Below are positions 22,677 through 35,284 of a stretch of DNA of 64,000 nucleotides, in pieces. The notes under the pieces are model-generated. The model was given only the letters and a program-made list of their open reading frames with translations, was not told the DNA's origin and did no database searches. A program made the position numbers and the translations under genes. Numbering within the stretch: position 1 is the first letter of the stretch; each line of letters opens with the position of its first letter. The DNA lies in contig JAHBBC010000015.1 in the NCBI GenBank assembly GCA_019915015.1, forward strand, positions 1,240,001 to 1,304,000, written 5' to 3'. This stretch comes from Auriscalpium vulgare. Its lineage: Eukaryota > Basidiomycota > Agaricomycetes > Russulales > Auriscalpiaceae.

Positions 22677-24807
22677 ATGCCAGGACCCCCCGCCCCTGAC
22701 TCGCTCTACAATCAACTTCCACCAGGCGTTTTCCCCTACGTGGGCGCCCTCCTCATCGGCGCCGTAGTGTCATCTTCGTGCGTTATCCGGGAGTTCACTC
22801 GATCCTCCGCGCTGACGGTGTGCGCGCGTCGGCAGTTTAGCGGGCGTGACGGCGTATCAGACAGTGCTTTATTTTACTCAATTTCCTAACGATGCGCTCA
22901 ATACGAAGATATGGGTGCGTGCCGCATTGGTTCTACGCCTAGCCAGTCTTGCTAAACGTGGTTGGTGCATGTGTCTCAGGTGTTCCTTATATGGTGGGTC
23001 TCTAGTAACTTCTTGTTGCCATCGTTATCGACAACCGCACCTCAGGCTCTTCGACTTCTTGTCTGCCGTCTTCCACTCTGCAATGGTGTGCACGTACTTT
23101 GTCAACCATCAAGACGACCCCTCTTTCATCGCGTTCAAATTATGGTGCGTTATCTTTGCTTGATATCATGGGACGGCCGCTGAGGTAGCCATCTGAATCG
23201 CCTTATAGGACGTGGGATGTATGCTCGTTCTTCTCCTCTGCTGAATGACGCGCTCACTGTGACTTGTCGTCTGTAGGCCGGCACCATAGCAATGGTTAGG
23301 ACTTTCTCTACTACCCTAATCACTTTCATTTAACCTCTCATTCTTACAGGGTTTGACTACAATAACCGTGCAACTGTCAGTACCTTCCCGGTACCCTCAC
23401 GAGATCCCTACTGACCGCAAATGTACACAGATTCTTCATTATCCGTATCTGGCGACGTACGTACGCCACAGTGCCATTTCTCTCGTAAAATTGATGGACT
23501 GCGAGTCTGGCTATCGTCTCAACAGTACGCCAAACCGTATATCCTCACACTAGAAACCTCAATCTTGCCATTTGTATCATATTCGTGCGTGGCGCCTCCG
23601 CCCAGGCCGCCGCAAAGCTCTGATTGTGATATCTTGGACAGATCACTCTCGCGTTATACACAGAAGTTTCTGGCTTGAGTGAGTTTCGTCAGTCCTCATC
23701 GACCATCTAACTTATTGGCCCTCTTACTAGTGCTCGCTTACATGGAGTGAGTGAATTTAGTGAGCAGAAATTTGTCAAGTGCCGCTAACAATTACCATGC
23801 AGCCTTGACCCTAAGAACTCCGTGCCTCCGTCTGTGCGTGCACTATCCAAAATTGCTCATTGTATGTCATGGCTCATGCAGAGCACGAAATAGGTTATCA
23901 AGCCGCTATTCAATAGCAGTGTCGGGACCGAGACAGCTCTCGACATCCTCATCACCGCCACGCTTATCCATATATTGCACCAGCATCGAAACGAATTTGC
24001 CCCGAGGTATATCTCCTTGAGACTTTTCTAGTAGACGCCACTGATGAGAGCTCTAACAGGAAGAGCCCTTTTGCGCAGCTCCTCCTGTTCATTCTCACCC
24101 GCGGCTGCGTCATTGCGTGAGTGCTGTCATTAACCATCGCATCGCAGCTTGTCTGATACATGGGCAGTGTCTACCAAGTCATCCTCCTCGTCATCGTAAG
24201 TAGGCTGCGTGCACCGACAGTGCTCATTGAATATCATTGAATTTCAGCCACATCTCATTGGAAGCACCTACGCATGGGTCCCGTTTCTCTTCTGCTTGAG
24301 TCGAGGTGCGTCACCCCTTATCCCGGTCTCCCCATCTGACTGGACACTACACCCGCACAGTATATGCCAACTCGGCAATAATGACGTTGAACAACCGCCG
24401 GCAGTCCAGTGACTCGGTCATCGACAGTGGCCGACGCGTCTCGCTTCACGTCTCCCTGCCGAGCTTCCGTCTCACGCGCACGTCGGACGACCATCCACTC
24501 GTACGTCTTCCCCACCCCTTCGGCCTCACCGTCCTCCCTTGCCAACTCCCATGTATAGGAAAACTTCTCGCACTCGCGCACAGACTCGTACGTCGGCATT
24601 CCCACGGACAGCTCCGGCTCAGACCGCAGCGGCTTGGACGATACGCGCTCGCTCCCCATGCCCCAGAAGGTACCCGTGCGCATACGAGTCCACGAGATCG
24701 CTGATGGCAATGTGGATGTGGAGGCAGAAGGGGGTGGGGACGGGGACGCGAGGGCGTACTTTAGCTGCCCGACACCGCCGGGCAAGCATTGGTCAGCGGC
24801 ACCATGA
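22677..24807 (+). CDS. DUF6534-like seven-helix membrane protein, array copy 1
   Basis: Basidiomycete multi-pass membrane protein of unknown function. I followed the full frame through about 17 introns. It begins MPGPPAPDSLYNQLPPGVFP and YVGALLIGAVVSS, then GVTAYQTVLYFTQFPNDA, a 14-nt exon (22980-22993) giving VFLIW, LFDFLSAVFHSAMVCTYF, a 10-nt exon (23209-23218), an 18-nt exon (23277-23294; AGTIAM), GLTTITVQLFFIIRIWRL, VYPHTRNLNLAICIIF, a 16-nt exon (23731-23746; LAYMD), then TETALDILITATLIHILHQH, LLFILTRGCVIAVYQVILL, and the family-typical C-terminal block VYANSAIMTLNNRR. A hydrophilic tail ends at 24807. An in-frame TAG at 23891-23893 is removed by an intron (GTGCGT donor after VPPS), an intron conserved in all copies. 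The upstream ATG at 22661 is out of frame, so 22677 is preferred. Confidence 0.8.
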
Positions 24808-25714
24808 GGGCCGATGATGTGATATCGGATCAGTGTAGCATAGTATATCCATTGGACCTGTACGGACACTGTATTTTAGAGAAGCAGATCAAATACTCAG
24901 GCTGGCGACTCAGACGTGCCAAGTTCTCAAACGACAACTTGAATCTGGGACCCCTATCGGATCTAATCTATCAGCCACTGATTCAATCTAGTACAGCACA
25001 CTCTATGTAAGTAGTTCCGCTCGATTGATCAAGCTCCGACTGAGACGCCGGCAATCCCCGGGCGCTTCTTTCTTTAGAGTCGACTCGCCTCTGCACTGTA
25101 GCCTACAGTGTACTTAGGACGTCACATCACTGGCAGGAACCCCGGCTGGCTGAAGCATCAGACACGTCTGCTAGCGCTGGCGGCCCCATTTGCCGAGTCG
25201 GACCTCCGTTCTCAACATAGTTGAGGTATGTAACCGAGGTTTATTAATACCTGTCGGGGTATAGCTCATGGTGCTTCATTCATGTATGCGAGCCGCATCT
25301 CGGCTTTCTCGCATCTAATCGCGCTAGCGGTTTTCAACGTCTATGAAACGGCGGGGACGTGTATCAACGCTTAAAGGCACGACCGGTCGTCACATCTAAT
25401 GTCTCCCTGGAGGTCTGAAGAGAGGGCAGAGCTCCAAGCGGTGGCGCCCTACGAGAGGCAACGGCGTTGCTGGCAGCCATCGTCGGGGCTAGGCCACAGT
25501 AAAGCTCCACTCTTCGGTCGTCGTGCAGGCGACAAGTGCATCTTAGATAAATTTTGACAGCCGCAAGTCTGTAACAGCCAGGTACCGGTCTTCCCTTCTG
25601 TCGCTGTTTTCGCTCTAGCTCTTCACAACTGGCAAATTATATATACGGACCCATGCATCACTCCGCCGCTCTCGTTTTCTTCCGCCTGCAACGACTCATG
25701 CTACCCGCCCTACC
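24808..25714. other. Spacer between array copies 1 and 2
   Basis: About 0.9 kb, promoter side of copy 2. It holds ATCAGACACGTCTG and GCGCTGGCGGC (about 25157-25180), which recur in the spacers before copies 4 and 5, and a short block around 25320-25365 (CTAGCGGTTTTCAACG, then ATGAAACGG) also found again there. This shows that the spacers were duplicated with the genes. No gene seen. Confidence 0.5.
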
Positions 25715-27872
25715 ATGCTAACATCGCCGACCCCTGAATCGGCCTTTGGTGAACCGTCGCCAGGCGTGTTCCCAAACGTGGGCGCCCTGCTCATAGGCGC
25801 CGTATTGTCCTCTTCGTGCGTTGCACGGGATTTTACTTGACGGGTCGGACTGACGGTCGCGAGTACTTGGGCTGGCAGGTTGGCGGGCGTGACGATTTAT
25901 CAGACTGTGGCATATTTCACGCAGTTTCCTAATGATGGGCTCGATCCGAAGATATGGGTGTGCAGTGCATCGACTGCATGCCCAACCAGTCTTGCTGATC
26001 TTGGTCGTTGCGTCTCTCAGGTGCTTCTCATATGGTGCGCGCCTAGGACATCCGAGTCTTGCTGCCATCTTTAGCGCCAAATTGAACTCTCAGGCTCTTC
26101 GACTTCCTGGCTGCTGTCTTGCATTCCGCCATGGCGTATATCTATTTCGTCAAACATCGAAACGATCCGTCCTTCATCGCGTTCTCGATATGGTGCGTTG
26201 CCTTTGCTTGTATTATTGGTACGGTTGTTTGAGGACGCAATTGGATCGCTCAACAGGGCGTGGGGTGTATGCTCGTTCTTCTTTCTTCTCAAGTCATCCG
26301 CTCAGTTTGTCATTCACAGGCCGGTAACATAGCAATGGTCAGGACCGTCCCTGCGTTCAAACTCCCTTATTCAAGTTCTCTTCGGTACAGGGTTTGACTA
26401 TCCTAGTCGTGCAACTGTCAGTGCCTTTCAAGTATGCTCACTAGATGCCTCCTGATTACATATCTACAGATTCTTCATTGTCCGTATCTGGAGACGTACG
26501 CACGCGCTACCTCCCTGTTCCCTCGTTCAATTGATGGGCAGCGTGTCTGTCTATCTCGTATCCCACAGTGCGCCAAAGCGTATACCCACACTTCAGATGC
26601 ATCAATCTCATCATTTTTACTACATTCGTGCGTGGCTCTTCCTAGTGGCCGCAGCGAGACCTGATCAAGATCTTACTTGTATTGGACAGAGTGCTCTCGC
26701 AGTGTGCACACAGGCTTCTGGTCTAAGTGAGGTGCAGTTCTCCTAAGCGACTACCATCCATCTAATTGTCATCCATATATAGCCCTCGCATATATGGAGT
26801 GAGTGGACACAGTGAGCAGAGACTGTCCTTTGAAGCTAACTGCTATCATGCAGCCTCGACTGCGGAGGTTCCGAGCTTCTACCCGTGCAGTTGTTTCTTC
26901 AATTTCTTAACCGCATGAAATGGCTCAAAATGATCATGAAACAGGCCCATAAGCCGGTATACAATACCAACGTCGCCATCGAGACGACACTCGACATCCT
27001 CATGACTGCCATGCTCATCCATATACTGCACCAGCATCGAAACGAATTTACGCAGAGGTGCATCTGAGCGTCAAAGTCCCGCTAGAGGCTGCTGACAGGA
27101 TGTGTTTGATTGTTGACAGGAAGAGTCCCTTTGCGCGGCTTGTAGTTTTCTTTTTGACTCGCGGCTGCGTCATTGCGTGAGTGTTGCCGTGAAATATATA
27201 TGGGCTCCAAGTTTGATGCTTGGGCAGTGCCTACAAGGTCATCCTCCTTCTCGTCGTAAGTTGCTCGCGGCCGTCGCCGCGCATTGTATACTCAGTGAAT
27301 TGTTAGCCACATATCGTTGGCAACAGCTACACATGGGTCCCATTGATCTTCTGCCTGAGCCGAGGTGCGCTTCACTCCTCCCTCCCTAGTACACTTGACA
27401 ATCCATCCGAGCGCAGTCTACGCCAACTCGGCGATAATGACGCTGAACAACCGCCGGCACGCCAGCGATATCGACAATCTGCCCAGCGACGAGCGGCCCT
27501 CGTTCCACTTAGCCCTGCCGACCCAATCCACGTTGGACGACATCCCACTCGTACGTCCTTCCCTCCCTTTCTTTCCTCACTACTTCCCGTCTCACGTCTA
27601 AGTATCTTCTCCATCATCATCGAACCCCCGCGATGTAGGACACTTCCCTCCACCCGCGCACCGACTCGTACGCCGGCGACCACACGCACGCCGCCGGCGC
27701 CGTCTCCGCATCCAACCCAAGCGGCTTGACCGACGCGCGCTCACCCCACGACCCCGAAGGCGCTCGTGCGTGCGTTGACGAGATCGCTGACGCGGAAGTT
27801 GGATGTGGATTCAAAACGAGACGGGACGGGAATGCGGGTCCGCGGCGTGGGGCCGGCGATGATGTAGCATAG
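25715..27872 (+). CDS. DUF6534-like seven-helix membrane protein, array copy 2
   Basis: Second unit of the array, with the same exon plan as copy 1. It begins MLTSPTPESAFGEPSPGVFP, NVGALLIGAVLSSS, then GVTIYQTVAYFTQFPNDG. Microexons: 14 nt at 26021-26034 (VLLIW), 10 nt at 26257-26266, 18 nt at 26320-26337 (AGNIAM), 16 nt at 26783-26798 (LAYMD). Later parts are FFIVRIWRL, VYPHFRCINLIIFTTF, ETTLDILMTAMLIHILHQHR, LVVFFLTRGCVIA, and VYANSAIMTLNNRR. The C-terminal tail, after an intron ending near 27638, differs most from the other copies; the frame I used stops at 27872, and a one-base difference from copy 1 near 27760 may have changed the tail. Function unknown; membrane location is predicted. 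Confidence 0.78.
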
Positions 27873-28914
27873 AATACTCATAGACGAAGCTCGAGGAAGA
27901 TGCAAGGAAGATGTGCGGAAACTGAATATAGTACTCGACCGACTAATGACCTGTGAGCATCCTCTCGTTGAAAAGAGTTCCTCGAGCTGACCACAGCCGC
28001 CTAGGTACCGTCAGTACTTGCGTTTGCGACGGTCGACACTCTACTCAGATCTAATCTACGACTACTAGTATTAGGCATGCAATCTAACAAGGTACTTAGT
28101 CCACTCGCAATGGCGACAATCTCCTAGACAGTTGGGGCCCTCGGCTACTAGGCTTCATCTCATCACGTCTTCTGATTCCCCGTCTGTACAAACTGGCAAC
28201 TTGAACACTTGCATCGTCGGTCTTGAGAGAGAGCCTCAGAGTCAGGGAGGGCCGCGGGCTCGAAATTCGGTTACATAACGCCTCAGACTTTGAGCCGGTG
28301 TTAGCCCGGCACTACCATTATTTCCTGCTCTATCCTCTTTCATCCTCCGTCGACTTGATCCCCTCGAGACAAGAAAACGTCGGCGATCGCCCGATATGCA
28401 GAGGGGCTTAGTAACCGGTGGTTACGTCAAGCTGCCACCAGGATACCTGATACCCTGATATTCTGGTTCGTGTACAGTAACATATCTCGCCTATCTCATT
28501 GCTTCCTTCCGTCACCTGCTCAGGACGGTGCGCACAAGGGGAATCGTCAAGAAGGTATGTCAGGGAGCTACTGAAGAATCCCCCTGGGAGTGGAGGGATG
28601 CGACGAGTCTCGGAGGCCGCCCGTAGACACTCCGTAGACGCACTTTCCTCGCCATCTAGCGCTCTTTGGCCCTTGGGCGCGTCTGACGCCGTGCGGTTCG
28701 GGGCGACGAGCATATTCAATCTTGACAGACGACAAATGGACAGTCGGTTATCGGTACTTCGGTCTGTCACCGGTCACCATTATTGCTGCTTTTGCTCTAG
28801 CTCTTGTGCGTGCACTGAAAGGCTATGCTATGTAATACTAAAGAGGGACCGTACACGACATCCCCGCGCTCTCGTTCCCTTCCATACTCGTCAACCCATG
28901 CTGTCCGCCCGCCG
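27873..28914. other. Spacer between array copies 2 and 3
   Basis: About 1 kb. No coding frame that I can support. The last 60 bases carry the shared leader (CGCGCTCTCGTTCCCTTCC followed by CATGCTGTCCGCC) found before the other copies. Confidence 0.45.
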
Positions 28915-30959
28915 ATGCTAGCACAACCCTCCCCTTACTCGGCCTTTGATGTACCGCACCCAGGTGTGTTCCCAAACGTGGGCGCACTGCTCATCGGCGC
29001 CGTATTGTCCTCTTTGTGCGGTGTACGGGATTTTTTCTTGACTCTTCGCGCTGACAGTGGCGGGTTGGTAGCTTGGTGGGCGTAACGGCGTACCAGACTT
29101 TGTTATATTTTACAAGCTGTCCTGGTGATAAACTCAGCTTGAAAATATGGGTACGTCGCGCATTGACTCTGCGCCTGCCCAGCCTGTTCTGCTGATCTGT
29201 TCATTGCGTGGTTATCCCAGGTGCTTCTCATATGGTGCGCGCCCTTCGCACCTGTCGTCGTTATTACTGACTTGAGCTTCCAGGTTCTTCGACTTCCTTG
29301 CTGCCGTCTTACACTCTGTCATGGTGTATATCTACTATGTCAGCCACCGTGACGAACCCCATCTTATCGCATTCAAAATATGGTGCGGTGCTTATCTTCG
29401 CTTGACTTCACGAGACGGCTGCCTGAGGAAGCATTATCGGCTTGCGCAACAGGGCATGGGACGTATGTCTGTTCTTCTCCTCTGCTAAATCACACGCTCA
29501 ATCATGTTTAGGCCGGCTCCTTAGCAATGGTCAGGATCTTCTCTGCTGCACTAATGACAGCAAGTTCCATTAACAATCATGATAAGTATAGGGTCTGACT
29601 ACATTAACCGTCCAACTGTCAGTTCTTTCCCGTACGCTCACATTCTCCTGATTACAAGTGTACACAGATTCTTTATCGCCCGTATATGGCGACGTACGTA
29701 CCCAACCCATTTTCGCTCGTTAAATCGATCGTGATTGCGTCTGTGTATCTCGTATTCGCAGTGCGCCAAATTGTATACCCTCATTATAGATTCCTCAATC
29801 TCACCATGTGTACCACATTCGTGCGTGGCTCTTCGTATTGGCCTCCGCGAGCTCTGATCCGCCATCGCGTATCGGACAGAGTGTTCTGGCAGTGTATACA
29901 CAAGCTTCTAGTATAGGTGGGTCACCTTTTTTTTTATCAGCGACCACCGTTGACTTGACGGCATTCAGCAGCGATTGCTTACACGGAGTGAGTGGACACG
30001 GTGACTAGAACTTGGTGACTCTTGTGCTACTCAAGACCGTCACGCAGCCTTAGTAACCGCCACAACCCTGAACCTTCGCCTGTGCGTTTTATTTTCGGCT
30101 TCGTTCCCGTGCGGAATGGCTCATGGAGGTCACGCATCAGCGCGTCAAGCCAATCTTTAATAGCAACGTCGGCACCGAGACAGCCCTCGACATTCTCGTC
30201 ACTGCCTCCCTCATTCATATATTGCACCAGCATCGAAACGAGTTTGCGCAGAGGTGCATTTTATATCCACCACTCTGTCGGCGCCCCCTGACGAGAGGCG
30301 CTCCGTTGATGACAGGAAGAGCCCCTTCACGCAGCTCTTGGTATTCTTCCTGACCCGCGGCTGCGTCATTGCGTGAGTGCTGCCGCTGACTGCATATGTG
30401 CTGGTCTCATGCGTGGGCAGTGGCTGCCAAATTATCCTCCTCGTCGTGGTAAGTTGGCCATGCGCACAGCAGCTGTTATTTGTGCAAGTCCTCAGTGATT
30501 GGTGTCTTAGCCACTTCTTGCCGGCGTCAGTTATACGTGGGTGCCATTACTGTTTTGTTTGAGCCGAGGTGCGGCGCCCCCCTCTTCCGTCTTCCTGCTA
30601 CACTTGACCATTCATCTGCGCAGTCTACACCAACTCGGCAATAATGACGCTCAACAACCGCCGGCAGCCCCGGCGGGACATGCACGATCAGACCGGCGAC
30701 GAGCGGCCCTCATTCCACGTCACCCTGCCGACCATCCACTTCACGTCGGCCGACCATCCACTCGTGTGTCCTCCCTCTCATTCGACCTCCCTTCATCTTC
30801 TCTGAAACCCCGGCCTAGGACAGATTCCGGGACTCGCGCATCAACTGCGACTTCCCGCACAACGCCAGTTTTGCCTCCAACCCATTGAAGCGGCTTCTTA
30901 AACGCGCGCTCGCCCCCCACGCCTCCGCAGGCGCCGGTGCGCCGCATCGACGAGGTTAG
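28915..30959 (+). CDS. DUF6534-like seven-helix membrane protein, array copy 3
   Basis: Third unit. It begins MLAQPSPYSAFDVPHPGVFP, NVGALLIGAVLSS, then GVTAYQTLLYFTSCPGDK. Microexons: 14 nt at 29221-29234, 10 nt at 29453-29462, 18 nt at 29512-29529 (AGSLAM), 16 nt at 29972-29987 (IAYTD). It continues IVYPHYRFLNLTMCTTF, NPEPSP joined by an intron to RVKPIFNSNVGTETALDILV, HILHQHRNEFAQR and VYTNSAIMTLNNRR, and stops at 30959. Read without the intron after NPEPSP the copy looks frameshifted; with it, all five copies keep frame. TFTSC-like residues in helix 1-2 (YFTSCPGD) and the shorter tail are peculiar to this copy. Function unknown. Confidence 0.78.
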
Positions 30960-31695
30960 CTACAGAAGGGGACTGGAACTTTGCGCCGGCTTAATTTAGC
31001 TGTCCGACGCCGCCGGGCAAGGCTGGGCAGCGGTGGCGCCGATTAGTGAGATGGAATCTCGAGCCACAGCAGTCATCGAACGAGCAAATCGAAGGGTGTC
31101 TGTTAGAGATATCTACCTGTGCGCACCAACCTCACGGATACGCTGAATAAGCCAGCTTGCCAAGTAGGCGCCCGTAAAATATAAGCTTTTTCTAACCTAT
31201 CTTATCCATGCGCTTGCCGACGGTCATATCCCTTCTTTGCCACCGTCTTCACCATTCCGAGTCTTTCGCCCTACGATATGCGACGTCGGCAATCAGGAAC
31301 CGCCGCGACGGGCTGAAGATTGAATATCAGACACGTCTGCGGCCAGCGCTGGTGGCACGCCTCTCAAAGACATCGCCGCCATGCTAGCAATTTTCAAAAC
31401 CTATGAAATGGAGAAGTGGGGCTCTGCAACAGGAGAATGATCAATTCAGTCCGACGGAATCACTGAGAAGACTCCCTAGAGTTGAGGCCGCTACCATGCC
31501 ACGATGACCGTCCGCCCCGTAATTAATTTGCCATATGCCCTCGTTGGAATTTTGACACAGACTCTCGGAGGTCGGCAGTCGGTCCAATGTTGCTGTAGCT
31601 GCTTTCGCTCTCATAAACTGGTAACTGACAGGCTGTCTATATAGAAACCTGTATGCCAGTCTGCGCTCTCGTACCTTCCAGCACAGTAACGACTC
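30960..31695. other. Spacer between array copies 3 and 4
   Basis: About 0.74 kb. It contains ATCAGACACGTCTGCGGC and a following CAGCGCTGGTGGCACGCC block (about 31326-31360), almost identical to a block at 34954-34985 before copy 5. It ends with a TATATA-containing leader that is nearly the same before copies 4 and 5. Confidence 0.5.
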
Positions 31696-33783
31696 ATGCT
31701 GCCCATGCTAGCACGACTCTCCCTTCACTCGAATCTTACTCAACCGGCGCCGCCAGTCGTATACCCATACGTGGGCGCCCTACTCATTGGCATTGTATTG
31801 TCCTCTTTGTGCGTCGCGCGGGATTTCTACTCGACCCTTTGCGCTGACGGTGGCGTGCGTGGGTCGGCAGCTTGGTGGGCGCGACGGCGTACCAGTTTAT
31901 CGTGTACTTTATAAGCTTTCCTAGCGATGGATTCAAACTGAAAACATGGGTGCGTCGTGTGTCGACTCCACGCCTACCCGATCCTGCTAATCATGCTTCT
32001 TGCGTCTCTCAGGTGCTTCTCATATGGTGCGCGTCCTTATGCCTGTCGTCGTCATCGCCAACTCAAACTCCCAGGCTCTTCGACTTCCTCACTGCCGTCT
32101 TACACTCTGCGACTGTGTATATCTTTTTTGTCAAGCATCAAGACGAACCCTTCTTTATCGCATTCAACATATGGTGCGTTATCTTCGCTTGACCGTACTT
32201 GATGGGACGGCTGGCTGAGAACGCGTTGTTGACAGGGCGTGGGACGTAAGTATGCGTTTCTCCTTTGCCATAAATCACGCGTTCAGTTTGTAATCTCTAG
32301 GCTGGTTACTTAGCATTGGTCAGGACGTCCTCTGCAATTACTTCAAGTTCCATTAATGAACTACGGTATAGACTCTGACTTCACTAACCGTGCAACTGTC
32401 AGTTCGTTTCCCGGATGCTCACAAGATTCCTCCTGATTTTAACTCTACGCAGATTCTTCATTGCCCGCATCTGGCAATGTACGTACTACGCCCTACCCCC
32501 TTCGCTTGTGGAAATGATGGATGTCGCATCTATGGATGCCGTGCCTACAGTGCGCCAACTAGTATACCCCCAATATAGACGCCTCAATCTCATCATATGT
32601 ATGGTTCTCGTGCGTGGCTTTTCATATTGGCCTCTGCGATCTCCTGATCGTGATTGGGTATTGCAGAGTACTCTGGTGGTGTACACACAAGGTTCGAGTC
32701 TAGGTAAGTTACTCCCTATCTCATCCGCAACCACCATTCACCTGACAGCGTTTGGGAGCTATCACCTATATAGAGTGAGTGGACAGAGATACTAAAAACC
32801 GTCTTGTTCCGCTCATGATCATTATGCAGCCTCGTCAACCCCGAGAACCCCGACCCTGAACCTGTGCGTTTTATCTCCAGCTTCGTCTACTACGTGGAAG
32901 GGCTCACGCAGAGCATACTCATAATAGCGCGTCGACCCGATCTTTGATAGCGCCCTCGGCGTTCAGACGGCGCTCGACATCCTGATCACCGCTTCCCTTA
33001 TCCAAATTTTGCACCACCACCGAAACGAAGGGGCTCAGAGGTACATTTGAGTGTCACTGTTTCGTCGGGCCCTCCTGACGAGACGTGCTTGGTTGATGAC
33101 AGGAAGAGCGCCTTCATGCAGCTCCTGGTGTTCTTTCTGACCCGCGGTTGCGTCATTGCGTGAGTAGTGCCGCTAAATGTATACAGGCTGGTCTGACGCG
33201 TGGGCAGTTGCTTCCACGCTATCCTCCTCGTCGTTGTAAGTTGGCCGTACGCGAAGCTCCTCTGTCTGTACAAAGCTCATCGATTTTTAGACTCGTATTG
33301 CAAACCTCAGCTACATATGGTGCCCAATCATGTTCTGCATGAGCCGAGGTGCGGCGCCCCTCTTCCGTCTTCCTGCTATACTTGACCTCCATCCGCGCAG
33401 TCTACGCCATATCGGCAATAATGACGCTCAACAGCCGCCGGCAGCCCCGTGAAGATGACAATTTGCCAGGCGACGAGCTAACCTCGTTCCACATCACCCT
33501 GCCGGCCTTCCAAATGACGTCGGGCGACGTCCCGCTCGTATGTCCTCCCCTCCTTCCACCCTTTCACTGTGTCTATCTCCGTCGCTAAGCTTTGCGGCAA
33601 TAGGAAACCTTCTCGCACTCACGCAACGAGCTGGACACTGGCCCCTCACACGTCGCCAGCTCCGGCTCCAGCCCAAGCATTTTCTCTGACTCGCTCTCAC
33701 TCCCAAAGCCCACGAAGCCGCACGGACGCGTCCGCATCCGCTTCGACGAGCACGCGGACGCGGAAGCGAATACGCGAGCGTAA
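31696..33783 (+). CDS. DUF6534-like seven-helix membrane protein, array copy 4
   Basis: Fourth unit. Two in-frame start codons lie at 31696 and 31705; the second corresponds to the start of copies 2 and 3. The protein begins MLARLSLHSNL and YPYVGALLIGIVLSS, then GATAYQFIVYFISFPSDG. Microexons: 14 nt at 32013-32026, 10 nt at 32236-32245, 18 nt at 32301-32318 (AGYLAL), 16 nt at 32759-32774 (ITYID; acceptor GGGAG). It continues FFIARIWQL, VYPQYRRLNLIICMVL, NPDPEP joined to RVDPIFDSALGVQTALDILI, HILHHHRNE-like and VYAISAIMTLNSRR, and stops at 33783 after a Ser/Pro-rich tail. Closest to copy 5 by start region and spacer. Function unknown. Confidence 0.78.
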
Positions 33784-35284
33784 GGGCTGGCTGGTCGGCT
33801 GCACCCTGCTGCACCGTGCTTGTGGTGGTATGTTGTGATTCATGATTGATTAGTACTTTAGAATTCCAGTTAATTCTCGTGCGTGGCGTGAGCTTCCAGG
33901 CTTTGGAATGCCCGATGCGACTCGGGGCATTTCCCTCGAGTCCGCCCATCTGCAATGGTTGAACATGACGGCAACCTTTGTGAGCATCTCTAATGATGTT
34001 TCGCAATAGGCGACATAGGAATGTACAGTGTATGCATGTACGGTTGGCTGCGCAAGGATGCATGTCAAGCCGGTGTTCCCAGGGCAGCGATGCTTGCGCT
34101 CAGTGAGCTCGATGAGAGATTTCATGCAGACTTTTTACTCTGCTTATTATTACTTTCATGCGCTTGCATGTCAAAATACGCAGATGTCTCAAAGGCCTCA
34201 TGGTCTGACCAGCACGGTGCTCTCAAATCTGCGCGCACGCTGCCATGTCTTCCGAGAGGAAACGGATGCAGTCTGTTTGCAATGTCATGCCAGGCGGCAC
34301 GGCGCCGGCATGCGCGCGGAAAAATGTCAATGCGCCTGCACCGCACCTCGTGTGCCCGAAGCGATCCTTTTCTTCCTACACTTTTGCTGGCACTCTGCTG
34401 TGTGGTGCACACCCCGTGCACCTGCGTGCCACCCGGTTAACTCTTTAGTGTGCCTTCCTGCGCGAGTCCCTTCTGCCCTTTTCATGGGCTTGCTTGACCA
34501 TGAGGTGCCGCACATCGTTCGACTAGGGGCGTCGCTGAAAGAGAGGAGAAAAGGAAAGCACGAGCGCAGCCGCCACTCCGAGTCGTGTGGAATATTGCGC
34601 GGCCGCTATTCCGCGCAGAGCAGAAGAGGCTCCATTCCAGGCAGGGTGTGCGAATCAATAACCACCGTGCGTAGCGTTGCGACAGGCTGAGGCAGCTGGG
34701 GAAGCCACCGTGACGCCGGGAGCGCGCCTTTCGGCAGATGCCGATGTCTGCTCGGCACTGCGGCACCGCCACTCGGGTGCCTGGAACTTTCCAGGTGGCT
34801 TCATAGGTACTATAATGGAAGACTTGCAGTTCGCTGTGGCCGGGAGCGGACCGACGGAGCCGATGACAGTCCAGCCGGCCGCATCCGCGACAGACAACTC
34901 GGCGATGTACGACGTCGGCAACGGCAGTGGCACCGCCAGGGCTGGCAACAATATCTGCGGCCAGCGCTGGCGGCACGCCCCAACAAAGACATCGCCGCCG
35001 TGCTAGTGATTTTGAAAGTCAATGAAACGGGGACGTGGAAGCAATGAACGACGGGAAGACTGCAGGTCGCCGCCCTGCCATATGCCCCCGGCGATGCTGC
35101 CCGGGCCCTTGCCCTTTACTAAGTATTTGGAATTTTGAAGCGGCGGCTTGCCGGCGGTGTTTGCTGCTCACACTCTAGCTCTGGTCTGTGCACTGGCAAC
35201 TGACATGGCAACTGACAGGCTATGTATATAGAGACCTATACACCAGTATGCGCTCTCATACTGACCTTCCAGTCCCAACGACTC
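33784..35284. other. Spacer between array copies 4 and 5, longer than the others
   Basis: About 1.5 kb, roughly 0.5-0.75 kb longer than the spacers before copies 2 and 4. The right part (about 34950-35284) is the duplicated promoter type seen before copy 4. The left part (33850-34930) has no counterpart in the array. A long open frame at 34028-34690 (+) is Cys/His/Arg-rich without recognisable motif, and I do not call it a gene. Confidence 0.45.

Noticed and set aside
23891..23893. In-frame TAG in DUF6534 copy 1 and apparent frameshifts at the same place in copies 3, 4 and 5, suggesting pseudogenes.
   Set aside because: An intron with donor GT (mostly GTGCGT) after the PS or PEP codons and an AG acceptor before the (R)VKPIF-like segment removes the stop and every indel, in phase 0, in all five copies.
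28231..28921. Short open frames between DUF6534 copies 2 and 3 as possible extra genes.
   Set aside because: They overlap the duplicated leader of copy 3 and show no membrane or domain signature.
34028..34690. Open frame of 220 codons between DUF6534 copies 4 and 5.
   Set aside because: Cys/His/Arg-rich composition typical of a chance frame in GC-rich DNA; no motif, no paralog at the other spacers.
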